NCBI GenBank assembly: GCA_045809745.1 | Contig: JBJMXE010000091.1 | Span: 1 to 64,000 of the forward strand | Reading direction: 5' to 3' | DNA length: 64,000 bases | From: DATFCK01 sp045809745 | GTDB taxonomy: Bacteria; Verrucomicrobiota; Verrucomicrobiia; Chthoniobacterales; UBA10450 | Shown here: in pieces, positions 1 to 8,564 of the stretch | Position numbering within the stretch: position 1 is the stretch's first letter | Layout of the letters: each line of letters starts with the position of its first letter | The notes under the pieces: generated by a model | Databases searched by the model: none | What the model saw: only the letters and a program-made list of their open reading frames with translations | Told to the model about the DNA's origin: nothing | Program-made: the position numbers and the translations under genes

Positions 1-2
1 CA

Positions 3-359
3 CCACGAGTGCGGATCCCGCTCGATCGGCACCGGCTTCCGCATGTATTCTCTAACCTGGTGCGGAACGCGATCGACGTTATGCCCCGCGGCGGACGTAT
101 CATGCTCAGCTTCGTCCTTGGCGATCGTGAGGTGATCGTCAAAGTGGAAGACACCGGGCCGGGGATCGCCTCAGAAATATCGGCACATCTGTTCGAACCG
201 TTCTTTACTCACGGCAAGTCGCATGGCACCGGCCTCGGCCTTTCCATCTGCAAACGGATTGTGGACGATCATAAGGGATCGATTTCGGCGGGGAATCGGC
301 GAGGGGGCGGGGCGGTATTTACATTCTCGCTCCCAAGACGATCGGCGGGCAAGCGGTGA
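3..359 (+). CDS. Sensor histidine kinase, C-terminal ATP-binding part (truncated by window edge)
   Basis: The reading frame is open to the left edge, so only the end of the protein is present. What remains is a GHKL ATPase domain of a two-component sensor kinase. The N box (NLVRNAID), G1 box (DTGPGIA), F box (FEPFFT) and G2 box (GTGLGLS) are seen in the correct order. This domain binds ATP and phosphorylates the histidine of the missing dimerisation domain. The GTG at position 9 is probably internal rather than the true start. The sensory input and the partner regulator lie outside the window, so the signal cannot be named. Confidence 0.9.
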   Translation, partial: PRVRIPLDRHRLPHVFSNLVRNAIDVMPRGGRIMLSFVLGDREVIVKVEDTGPGIASEISAHLFEPFFTHGKSHGTGLGLSICKRIVDDHKGSISAGNRRGGGAVFTFSLPRRSAGKR

Positions 360-841
360 TTGTGCTGTGTCCAGCGAGGCGCAGCGATTCCAAGCCGCTT
401 CTATTTCGCCCCGCCTCGGACGGAATGATGGTGGAAAGATCAGAACTGTCGTCCTGACGATTGCATCGGTTCAACGGCCTCTTTGCCGCCCCCGGCCAAA
501 TCCGCGTAATGCAAATCCGCTCACGCGCGCAGTAGCCGAACATTCTTCTTTTTGAATCGGCAGCCGGAAATCAACTGGTGTGCCAACTACGCAACCCACA
601 GGGGCGTGGCCTGTTAGGCGATCGTCATCCAAGCGCGCACCTGCAGCGTTGGCGCACGACTTCAATCGCCATGCCAAGCCTCCAGAAATAGTGCTAAAAA
701 ATGGCTGAACGCGCTCGCGTTCTAACCGCTCATCATTGTCTAATGGAGCAAAGGAGAAAGTAGTGACGGTGACAGGTAAAAGCTAAAAACCAAGAATGGA
801 ACGGCTGAATCAAACCTGAACCATCGACTATCAAACTTCAT
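360..841. other. Intergenic stretch without a recognisable gene
   Basis: About 480 bases separate the kinase stop from the flotillin-like gene. Short open frames exist on both strands, but their arginine-, alanine- and serine-rich translations look like chance frames. I see no RNA gene and no convincing terminator. One GTTAGGC heptamer lies at 613. The promoter of the next gene is presumably in the last 100 bases, but I cannot fix it. Confidence 0.5.
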
Positions 842-3115
842 ATGAACATCGCTCTGATTGCTGTCGCAGTTCCACAATATGCTCCGTGGGTGTGGGGTTT
901 TGGAGGCCTTGCGCTTCTGCTGTTGTTGCTCTGCCTGCCGCGCCTGTTGGGAATTGTCTACATTCCGCATACGCAGGTCGGCATCATTGAAAAAATCTGG
1001 AGCAGCAAAGGCTCACTTCGCGACGGCCAGATCATTGCCCGCGCCGGTGAAGCTGGTTTTCAGGCCCGCTTCTTACGAGGCGGTATTCACCTGGGCTTAT
1101 ATCCATGGCAGTACCGCATCCACAAAGAAGCGCTCGTCGTAGTCGGAGAAGGTAAGATGGCCTACGTTTATGCGCGCGACGGCATTCCACTCGAGCCAAT
1201 CCAAACCCTTGGACGCACGGTCGACTCGAATCACTTCCAGGACGCGGGTAAATTTCTTGAGGCGCAGGGGCAGCGAGGACGACAACGCGGTATTCTTCGT
1301 GAAGGTGTTTACGCCATAAACCTGGCGTTGTTTGTCGTCATTACCGAAGACCGAGTATTCTCCGGCCCGGTGCGCGAATCGGCTGATCGTTATGAATCGT
1401 GGAAGGCTCAGCTCGCTTCCATGCGGGCGTTCGATCCGGTGGTGATCGGAACCGGCGCTGGTGGCCAAACCCATTTCCGCGCTGGTCTGAGTGAAAGCAG
1501 TGCCAGTGAAGCCGGCTCCACTCCGTCGTTAGCCGCGGCCTCGCCCGATTTTAATCCGAACGTCGACACGATTGGCGTCGTCAGCATCCAGGACGGCCCG
1601 ACGATTGGGTCCGGTGAAATCATCGCGCCTGAGGTGAAACCGGTTAATGGCAAGGATCACAATTATTTTCAGGATCCAGAGTCTTTCCTCCAGCTCGGGG
1701 GTAAACGAGGTAAACAACTGCAGGTTCTGACCGACGGCACGTTTTTCATTAACCGATGGTTCGGCACGGTGGAGATCAAGGCGAAGACCTTGATTCCGAT
1801 CGGCTACGTAGGCGTAGTGGTGTCGTATCACGGTGCCGCCGGCGACGACACAACCGGCGATTCCTTTCGGTATGGCGAGCAAGTTGAAGCTGGCCATCGC
1901 GGTGTCTGGCGTTCGGCGCTGGCCCCCGGCAAATACGCGTTGAACCCCTACGCTGTGAAAGTCGAACTCGTTCCAACGATCAACTTCGTACTCCGGTGGA
2001 TCAGCGGTCAAACCGAAGCCCACCACTATGATGAAGATCTGACCAGCATCGACCTGATCACCGCCGACGGTTATGAGCCGCGCCTGCCGCTTTCGTTAGT
2101 CCTCCACATCGACTATCAGAAAGCGCCATCGGTGGTGCAGCGGTTTGGAGACGTGAAGAGATTGATCACCCAAACGCTGGACCCGATTCTGACCGCTTAC
2201 TTCCGGGACGTTGCTCAGACGTCGCACATGCTGGATCTACTCACGAAACGTGAGGAAATTCAAAAACGCGCCACCGACGAACTCGGTGAACGGTTCAAAC
2301 GATACGATATCAATGTGGTTGCGGTGTTGATCGGTCGCCCCGAGTCGCGAGCGGTCGCGGCAGGACAGGCCGATCCAATTGAAACGTTGTTCGATCAACT
2401 GAGGATGCGCAGGTTAGCCGACGAACAACGGGCCACGTATGCGAGACAAGAAGAAGCCGCACAGCAACAGGTGGCGCTGAACCAGGCAAAGGCGAAGGCC
2501 GAACGTCAGACTGAGTTGACGCAGAGCGCGATCGCGGTGGAGATCGCCGCCAACCGTGGTCAGGCGGAATTCGCGGAAGCTGAACAGTTAGCCAAGAAAC
2601 AGGTGACGCTCGCCGAAGGTGAAGCGCGGGCGAAAGAGCTCATCGGTAAAGGTGAATCGTCGAGGATCGCGCAGGTCGGTCTGGCGGAAGCGGCGGTGAC
2701 ACTACAGAAGGTCGGCGCTTATCGAGATCCGCGTCTCTACGCGTTGAACGTATTCGCGGACCAGTTCTCGAAGAGCGTGCAACCGCTGGTGCCGAGCCGG
2801 CTGTTCATCAGCAATGCTGCTGGCAAAAACGGCGAAAGTCAGCCGCAGGGCGGGGGAAGTGTGCTCGAGACACTGCTCAACCTGATCCTTAGCGAGAAAG
2901 CCGGGATCAACATTCAGGAGAATAGCGCCAGCTCGAAGCCGCTGGAGGATTTCATCCAGCGATTTACTACCAGTGGCGGCGCTGTGGCGGGTAACGGTGA
3001 TCCGCTACCCGCGAGAGGTTCTGCGGCGGCTGAGAGTTTGTCCGATAAACAGAGATCGGAGGCCAAAGCCGCTCGCCAATCTGGCGGAGCTGTCGGCAGT
3101 CAGAAGGAAAGCTAA
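842..3115 (+). CDS. Flotillin-like SPFH/band 7 membrane protein
   Basis: This 757-residue protein has an N-terminal membrane segment (about residues 15-38), an SPFH/band 7 domain (about 320-500), an Ala/Glu/Gln-rich coiled coil typical of flotillins (about 515-620) and a low-complexity tail. Flotillin-type proteins oligomerise at the membrane and organise membrane domains. The region before the SPFH domain contains an internal duplication: two blocks at about 127-165 and 271-310 share the pattern HNxFQD-x-FL-x-GG-x-RG followed by G-x-Y-x-IN. The length exceeds that of typical bacterial flotillins (about 500 residues) because of this region. No NfeD-type partner gene is adjacent. The ATG at 842 gives a good membrane anchor. 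Confidence 0.88.
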   Translation: MNIALIAVAVPQYAPWVWGFGGLALLLLLLCLPRLLGIVYIPHTQVGIIEKIWSSKGSLRDGQIIARAGEAGFQARFLRGGIHLGLYPWQYRIHKEALVVVGEGKMAYVYARDGIPLEPIQTLGRTVDSNHFQDAGKFLEAQGQRGRQRGILREGVYAINLALFVVITEDRVFSGPVRESADRYESWKAQLASMRAFDPVVIGTGAGGQTHFRAGLSESSASEAGSTPSLAAASPDFNPNVDTIGVVSIQDGPTIGSGEIIAPEVKPVNGKDHNYFQDPESFLQLGGKRGKQLQVLTDGTFFINRWFGTVEIKAKTLIPIGYVGVVVSYHGAAGDDTTGDSFRYGEQVEAGHRGVWRSALAPGKYALNPYAVKVELVPTINFVLRWISGQTEAHHYDEDLTSIDLITADGYEPRLPLSLVLHIDYQKAPSVVQRFGDVKRLITQTLDPILTAYFRDVAQTSHMLDLLTKREEIQKRATDELGERFKRYDINVVAVLIGRPESRAVAAGQADPIETLFDQLRMRRLADEQRATYARQEEAAQQQVALNQAKAKAERQTELTQSAIAVEIAANRGQAEFAEAEQLAKKQVTLAEGEARAKELIGKGESSRIAQVGLAEAAVTLQKVGAYRDPRLYALNVFADQFSKSVQPLVPSRLFISNAAGKNGESQPQGGGSVLETLLNLILSEKAGINIQENSASSKPLEDFIQRFTTSGGAVAGNGDPLPARGSAAAESLSDKQRSEAKAARQSGGAVGSQKES

Positions 3116-3126
3116 CTTGCGGCAAG

Positions 3127-3148
3127 GCACCCGGCATTTGCCGGGTGC
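3127..3148 (+). terminator. Perfect hairpin after the flotillin-like gene
   Basis: A 10-base-pair perfect stem (GCACCCGGCA / TGCCGGGTGC) with a two-base loop begins 11 bases after the flotillin-like stop codon. No T-run follows, so it may be a terminator without a canonical tail, an mRNA-stabilising hairpin or a REP-type palindrome. Confidence 0.5.
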
Positions 3149-3213
3149 GGTGGCCGGTGGTGATAATGCCTCCAGCTACGGATGTTCTGATCGATCTGTC
3201 TTGCGATGTTGGT

Positions 3214-3276
3214 TCATCTGTAGCTGGTCCAGAAGATCACGATCAGGAGCATGATCAGAAGAGATACTGCGTTCAT
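3214..3276 (-). CDS. Candidate 20-residue hydrophobic peptide
   Basis: An ATG-started frame of 20 codons on the minus strand encodes an almost entirely hydrophobic peptide (Leu, Ile and Val in the centre, ending WTSYR). It lies in an otherwise empty 240-base gap. I see no clear ribosome binding site, and chance frames of this size are common. I list it only because its composition is that of a single-span membrane peptide. Confidence 0.15.
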   Translation of the reverse strand: MNAVSLLIMLLIVIFWTSYR

Positions 3277-3357
3277 ATCTATCCGGTCTGGGGCGCTCTG
3301 CGGAGGTCTGATGGGTTCGCAGTTGTTTTTTGCGGCGGATCAAATTACAAAATCGAC

Positions 3358-3885
3358 ATGCTTTCGCCTCAGCCAATCAAAGATCCACCAACCGTAACTG
3401 CCGCCGGCGAGCGACTCGGCACTCGCATCGAAGGAGTTGAGGTCCGCCGCGCGGTGACTCATACCGATGAACGAGGAACGTTGTGCGAAATCTTGAGTCC
3501 AGCCTGGAACGTTCATCCTCTGCCGCTGGTGTATGTTTATCAATTCACGATTCGGCCGGGTAAGGTGAAAGGCTGGCACGTGCATCGACTGCACGACGAC
3601 CGCATTTTCATCAGCCGGGGCGAAGTCAAAGTGGTGCTTTACGATTCGCGGGTGAACTCGCCCACTCACGGACTGGTTAACGAAATTTTCCGAACCTCGC
3701 TTGACCGCGATTTAATGGTGATTCCGGCGGGAGTGTATCACGCACATCAGAATTGCGGCGCGGAGGATGCCCTCTTCATCAGCATGCCAACGCGGCCTTA
3801 CAATCATGACGATCCTGACGTCTATCGCCTGCCCGTAAACAACGACGTCATACCGTATCGTTTCGAGAATAGTCTCGGCCGCTAA
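3358..3885 (+). CDS. Cupin-fold dTDP-sugar 3,5-epimerase-like protein
   Basis: This 175-residue protein resembles the RmlC/WxcM cupin group that epimerises or isomerises dTDP-keto sugars. A cupin barrel signature is visible: GWHVHRLHDDR, then a GE-x-KVVLYD strand and VIPAGVYHAHQN. The frame stays open upstream to 3145, but ATG 3358 is preferred because homology-like sequence starts shortly after it. The catalytic His/Tyr pair of true RmlC cannot be assigned with certainty, so it may be a non-catalytic or differently specific relative. It lies 7 bases upstream of a glycosyltransferase, which suggests a role in making or decorating a surface glycan. Confidence 0.75.
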   Translation: MLSPQPIKDPPTVTAAGERLGTRIEGVEVRRAVTHTDERGTLCEILSPAWNVHPLPLVYVYQFTIRPGKVKGWHVHRLHDDRIFISRGEVKVVLYDSRVNSPTHGLVNEIFRTSLDRDLMVIPAGVYHAHQNCGAEDALFISMPTRPYNHDDPDVYRLPVNNDVIPYRFENSLGR

Positions 3886-3892
3886 GCACAGC

Positions 3893-5245
3893 ATGGGAAT
3901 GGATGGTGACACGCCGTTGGTAAGTGTCATCACCGCGACCTACAACTGGAGCAGTGTTCTTCGATATGCGCTTCTTAGCGTCCAGGCGCAGACATTCAGA
4001 AACTTCGAGGTACTGGTCATTGGCGACGGCTGCACTGATGACTCGGAAGACATCGTTAGATCGTTAGGCGATGCTCGTTTTAAATGGGATAATCTACCGG
4101 TTAACCACGGCCACCAGTCTGCTCCCAACAACCGCGGACTGGAGCTCGCTCGCGGTGAATGGATTGCGTATCTCGGTCACGACGATTTGTGGATGCCGAA
4201 TCATCTGGAGCTTCTACTTCGAAAACTCAAGGAAACCCGCGCCGACGTTGGCTTTTCGTTGGCCATGTTGGTCGGAGCACCGGGTTGCGACGGCCGAATG
4301 CTGTTTCCAGTTTTTGAGGAAGGCAAATACCAGCGGGGTTCCGACATTCCCCCGTCGGTCTTGATGCATCGCCGAACCCTGGTGAAGTGGGGTGATTGGC
4401 CCGATCACCACCTTACGGAGGGCACACCAGAAGGAGTGTTGCTGGCCCGGTTTCACGACGGAGGCGCCGAATTTGCATCGTTGGCCGAAGTCACAGCTTT
4501 CAAATTCCCATCATCCTGGCGCCCGCACTGTTACACCACGCGAAGCTGTGAAGAGCAGGCTGGTTTCTTCAGGAGAATGCACAACGAACCTGATTTCCTG
4601 CACCGTCAGCTGATTGAACTGGGGCTGGCGACGCAACTACTCAAACCTCACACCCGCGTGCCGGCCACGCGGCGCCAGGAAAACCTTCTGCCCGGCGCAG
4701 TGATCGAGGGCTATCGTCGCACCCGCGGCCTAACCGGAGATCCTCCCGAAGAAGGTCTCCCGCGATATGTTACGACGGCGGCGATGGCCGAGATGTTAGC
4801 CAAGCTCGTGAACGACGAAATCCAGCGGCGACAACTCGATCGTTTCGCGGTCTTCGAAATGTTTTGGGCGGCAGACGGCAGATACAGTGCGGAGCGTTCC
4901 ACGCGCACCCTTGTTCCGATCGGACGCTGGGTGCGGATCAGAATTCCGCTCAAGCATACTTCACAGGGCGCACCGCTCCGAATCGATCCGTGCGAACGTC
5001 CGGCAATGATCGAAGTGGCATGGGTTGCTTTGCGTCGGAACGGGTCTGTGAAATGGTGTGCGCGCGGAGCCGGACTCGAGGCTCTGACACTCGGGGGTGA
5101 TGCTTTCCGGATTGACGTCAGACGGGTGTTGAGGATTCGAAGCCGCGGTAACGATCCGGTCTTCTATTTGCCCGCGGATGTGGCCGTTGACGCGCCGCTG
5201 GTGTTCGACTGTTGGTTGAGAATCAGTGGCTTGGCGGAGAATTAA
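3893..5245 (+). CDS. Glycosyltransferase family 2 with C-terminal extension
   Basis: The N-terminal 230 residues form a GT-A glycosyltransferase domain. It opens with PLVSVITATYN, contains the nucleotide-binding GDGCTDDS segment and NRGLELARGEW, and carries the metal-binding acidic motif in LGHDDLW. Such enzymes transfer a sugar from a nucleotide donor to a glycan acceptor at the cytoplasmic side of the membrane. The C-terminal 200 residues are not recognised and look like a beta-rich accessory domain. No transmembrane segment is visible. The gene starts 8 bases after the epimerase-like gene, and the two are probably cotranscribed. Confidence 0.85.
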   Translation: MGMDGDTPLVSVITATYNWSSVLRYALLSVQAQTFRNFEVLVIGDGCTDDSEDIVRSLGDARFKWDNLPVNHGHQSAPNNRGLELARGEWIAYLGHDDLWMPNHLELLLRKLKETRADVGFSLAMLVGAPGCDGRMLFPVFEEGKYQRGSDIPPSVLMHRRTLVKWGDWPDHHLTEGTPEGVLLARFHDGGAEFASLAEVTAFKFPSSWRPHCYTTRSCEEQAGFFRRMHNEPDFLHRQLIELGLATQLLKPHTRVPATRRQENLLPGAVIEGYRRTRGLTGDPPEEGLPRYVTTAAMAEMLAKLVNDEIQRRQLDRFAVFEMFWAADGRYSAERSTRTLVPIGRWVRIRIPLKHTSQGAPLRIDPCERPAMIEVAWVALRRNGSVKWCARGAGLEALTLGGDAFRIDVRRVLRIRSRGNDPVFYLPADVAVDAPLVFDCWLRISGLAEN

Positions 5246-5434
5246 AAACCGCGGGGAAGGTCGCGGAGACGGTAGGACAACAGGCGAAGGGTTAGCTTTG
5301 TGATGTCGAGTGTAGCCGAGACATCTCTTGCTCTATCGCTCGTTAGGCACGCTGGCCGAGTGGCCACAGCACCCGCATCCTTCCCGCCCCAGCCTGCAAT
5401 TTGCACGAAGTGCGATTGTGTTTCTCTTAGGTTA

Positions 5435-6478
5435 ATGCCGCGACTTGAGGAGCTGCTCGGGATCGATCTTCCAATCATCCAGGCGCCGATGGCTGGGGCG
5501 CAGGGCAGCGCGCTCGCCATAGCGGTGGCGAACGCCGGCGGGATGGGGTCTGTACCGTGCGCAATGTTGAGCATCGATTCGATGCGAACCGAACTGGCGT
5601 CGATCCGCGCCGCCACGGACAAACCGATTAACGTGAATTTCTTTTGTCACCATGAGCCCGTGACTAACGAATCGGCGCTTTCAAAATGGAGAAAAAGGCT
5701 TGCTCCCTATTATAAAGAACTTGGACTGGAAATCGACGGCCAATCGGCGGGAGTCGGCGGTGGCCACCGGAAGCCGTTCAATCGCGAGGCGGCTGAGGCG
5801 ATCGGGGAATTTAAACCGGAGGTTGTCAGCTTTCATTTCGGTTTGCCTGCTCCCGAACTGCTCAGCCTGGTCGGTCAATGGGGTCCGAAGATTATTTCTT
5901 CCGCGACGACCGTGGAAGAAGCGCAATGGCTAGAAGCACATGGTGCCGATATCATTGTCGCTCAAGGATTAGAGGCGGGTGGACATCGCGGTCATTTTCT
6001 ATCGGCCGACCTAACGATGCAGCCTGGGACCTTTGCGCTGCTGCCGCAGATGGTCAAGGCGGTCGCCGTCCCAGTAGTCGCAGCAGGCGGGATTGCGGAT
6101 GCAAAGGGAGTGGCGGCGGCCCTGGACCTTGGTGCGGCCGGGGTCCAAATCGGTACTGCTTACCTGTTGTGTACGGAAAGCACGATCACCCCATTACACC
6201 GTTCCGCACTAAAAAGTGAAGCGGCCCGGCATACTGCGGTCACCAATGTGATCACCGGACGTCCAGCACGTGGTATCGTCAATCGAATCATGCGCGAACT
6301 CGGCCCGATCGATGCCGACACGCCGGAATTCCCGCTCGCTTACAATGATGTTGCCCCGCTCCGGGCAAAAGCTGAAGCCAACGGCAGCTCGGATTTTTCT
6401 CCGTTGTGGTGCGGCCAGAATGCGAGCGGATGCAGGGAAATCGCCGCAGCCGATCTGACGCGCGAGCTCGCCGGCTGA
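5435..6478 (+). CDS. Nitronate monooxygenase family, FMN-dependent
   Basis: This 347-residue TIM-barrel flavoprotein belongs to the 2-nitropropane dioxygenase/nitronate monooxygenase family, which oxidises alkyl nitronates to carbonyl compounds and nitrite. The opening segment (IDLPIIQAPMAG) and the FMN phosphate-binding region with its QGLEAGGHRG motif are diagnostic. Later glycine-rich strands (AAGGIADAKG, GAAGVQIGTAYL) complete the flavin site. The frame is open upstream to 5300, but those 45 residues look unlike the family, so ATG 5435 is preferred. It appears to be a single gene. Some family members act on other substrates, so the exact reaction is inferred. Confidence 0.88.
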   Translation: MPRLEELLGIDLPIIQAPMAGAQGSALAIAVANAGGMGSVPCAMLSIDSMRTELASIRAATDKPINVNFFCHHEPVTNESALSKWRKRLAPYYKELGLEIDGQSAGVGGGHRKPFNREAAEAIGEFKPEVVSFHFGLPAPELLSLVGQWGPKIISSATTVEEAQWLEAHGADIIVAQGLEAGGHRGHFLSADLTMQPGTFALLPQMVKAVAVPVVAAGGIADAKGVAAALDLGAAGVQIGTAYLLCTESTITPLHRSALKSEAARHTAVTNVITGRPARGIVNRIMRELGPIDADTPEFPLAYNDVAPLRAKAEANGSSDFSPLWCGQNASGCREIAAADLTRELAG

Positions 6479-6483
6479 TTGGG

Positions 6484-8490
6484 TCAGTTAGGCAAAGAAG
6501 CGATCGCTCGCTGAAATCGCGGGTCTTGTCGAATCGGATCGAGCACTGGATTTAATTTGAGCTGCAAGGCAAACCAGCTCCGCTCTTCTACAACTTTCGG
6601 CAACCAGGCCAGCGCCTGTTCAGTGTCTCCGGTGCGGAGGTAGGCCGAAACGTAATCCCAAGCGGGGAAAAAGCGGCCGGCTGCGCTTTCGGTTTTCAAC
6701 TTCTCAAGCTGCCTTTCTCCAAGGGCGCGAACGGCGGCATCGAATCCTGATGATGCGAAAGTTTGCTCAAGAAGATCAGCAAGTGGAGCCCGCCCGGTGA
6801 AACGCAATGCTGCCGCCCATTGGGTGATCGCTTCGTGCGTCATTCCGTTTTGGGCGCACGCGTCTCCGAAGTATTCATGAGCCGCAGGAGACCCCGGCTG
6901 TAACTCGAGGGTCTTGATGTAGCGCTTTATTGCCGCGTCGTAATCGCGCATGAAAAAGAAGACGCGGCCGGCGTGCAAATGCAGGCCGGGAAAGAATGGA
7001 TCGAGCTCCGTCGCATGGTCCATCACAGCGATGCCCTCCTCCGGCCGCCCGTGGAGAACCAGGCACAAACCGTAGTGATGCCTAACGTCCGATAGGTTCG
7101 GACTTAGTTCCGCCCCTCGTTTGAAAGCGCGCTCGGCCGCAGTCCAGTTGCGCTTATAATACACTTCGACGGCAGCCAGTGGGTTGTACGCTTCAGGCAG
7201 CAATTCGTCGAGTTCCAGCGCTCTATTCACCGCCTTCTCCGCCAACGGCCAGTGTTCGGGGTGCAAAACGCCGTTAGCGGCGCCGAACGAATGATAAAGG
7301 CTCAGCCCCGCATAAGCCGCTGCGTAGCTGGGATCGAGTTCGATTGCTTTCTCGAAACTTTCCCGCACCCGCTCGTAGCCAGGCGCGAGAAAATTTCGCC
7401 ACAAATGCTTGCCTCTAAGGTAGAACTCATGCGCCTCTCTGTTCTTGGTGGGTTGTGTGGAAATTGCCCGCCGTTCGGCGCCGGTTAGTTCGGCTTTCAG
7501 CGCATCCGCAATTTTGGAAGCAATATCCGTTTCAACTTCAAAGATGTCGGTAAGAGTCCGATCGTACCGTTCCGCCCAGAGGTGAGCGTCGGTTTCAGCA
7601 TCAATGAGCTGAACATGCACCCGAACGCGGTCGCCCGACTTTCGCACGGAGCCTTCCACGATATTCGCGACACCGAGCTGCCTTGCGATCTCCGGCAAAT
7701 TCTCGGTCACTCCCTTGAAGCGCAGCGTCGATGTCCGGGAAATGACTTTGAGCTGGTTGATCGTCGACAATCGGCTCAAAAGTTCCTCCTGAATTCCATC
7801 GGCGAAATAGGCGTTCGCTTTGTCTTCGCTAAGATTTTCAAAAGGGAGCACGGCGATCGACTTGCCTAACGGAACTCTCTTCGGTGGGGACGGCTCCTCA
7901 GCGGGAGTCAATGACTTCAATTTTTGCGGCGGCTCCGGGTTTCCAAACTCTTCCGAATAAAGGTTCACCAAAGCGAGCTTGGTTCCATGTTTCACTTCGC
8001 ATGTACCGAGATCGTGCAAGAGCGGCCGCCATCTGGCGTACTGCTCGAGATCGTCCGCGACGCGTTTGGACAACAGAAGGTGACCGGCGTCCCCGCAATC
8101 CATGACGCGTTGCGCGATGTTGATGCCGGCGCCGGCGATGTTTGCCTGCTCGTTCAGGTCAGTGACTTCTTTGATCGGTCCGCTGTGAATCCCGATGCGG
8201 GCTTTAAGATCGGGATGTTTTCGTAAGGCTTTGCTGACTTCCACCGCGCAACGGACAGGTGCTTCTGGAGTAGTATAAAAAACGAGCGCACCGCCATCGC
8301 CGCTGGGCAGGCGCAGTAACTTGCCGTCTGCTTGCGCAGTTTGGAAAGGCTCGGTGGCGCGAACGATCTCGCGCAGCCGTTCCAGCTGCTCCGCCTGCTC
8401 ATGGATCATCAGCTTCGAATAGCCAACGATATCGATAAATAAAACATGCCCGATCTCGAAAGTAACATCGGAAGGAGAAGGGCCGGCCAT
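6484..8490 (-). CDS. Class III adenylate/guanylate cyclase fused to TolB-like and TPR domains
   Basis: This 668-residue protein has three parts. A class III nucleotide cyclase domain spans residues 10-175, with candidate metal-binding aspartates in FIDIVGYS (D20) and SGDGG (D65) and the Asn/Arg transition-state pair in NIAQR (N124, R128). A TolB/FlgO-like domain (about 208-345) begins KSIAVLPFENLS. Tetratricopeptide repeats fill the rest. The key catalytic positions are present, so it is probably active, making cAMP or cGMP. The base-specifying residues cannot be assigned by eye. No membrane segment is seen, so it is likely cytoplasmic, with the TPR part recruiting partners. Confidence 0.87.
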   Translation of the reverse strand: MAGPSPSDVTFEIGHVLFIDIVGYSKLMIHEQAEQLERLREIVRATEPFQTAQADGKLLRLPSGDGGALVFYTTPEAPVRCAVEVSKALRKHPDLKARIGIHSGPIKEVTDLNEQANIAGAGINIAQRVMDCGDAGHLLLSKRVADDLEQYARWRPLLHDLGTCEVKHGTKLALVNLYSEEFGNPEPPQKLKSLTPAEEPSPPKRVPLGKSIAVLPFENLSEDKANAYFADGIQEELLSRLSTINQLKVISRTSTLRFKGVTENLPEIARQLGVANIVEGSVRKSGDRVRVHVQLIDAETDAHLWAERYDRTLTDIFEVETDIASKIADALKAELTGAERRAISTQPTKNREAHEFYLRGKHLWRNFLAPGYERVRESFEKAIELDPSYAAAYAGLSLYHSFGAANGVLHPEHWPLAEKAVNRALELDELLPEAYNPLAAVEVYYKRNWTAAERAFKRGAELSPNLSDVRHHYGLCLVLHGRPEEGIAVMDHATELDPFFPGLHLHAGRVFFFMRDYDAAIKRYIKTLELQPGSPAAHEYFGDACAQNGMTHEAITQWAAALRFTGRAPLADLLEQTFASSGFDAAVRALGERQLEKLKTESAAGRFFPAWDYVSAYLRTGDTEQALAWLPKVVEERSWFALQLKLNPVLDPIRQDPRFQRAIASLPN

Positions 8491-8564
8491 GATCCTCCCT
8501 TTCTTAGCACGAACTCCAAGCTTGAACGAGCAGTATCAAACCGCCCGTCGACGGCTGGAGGAGC

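Noticed and set aside
1529..2026. Minus-strand frame of 165 codons inside the flotillin-like gene
   Set aside because: It is antisense to a well-supported gene and its translation shows no known domain or signal.
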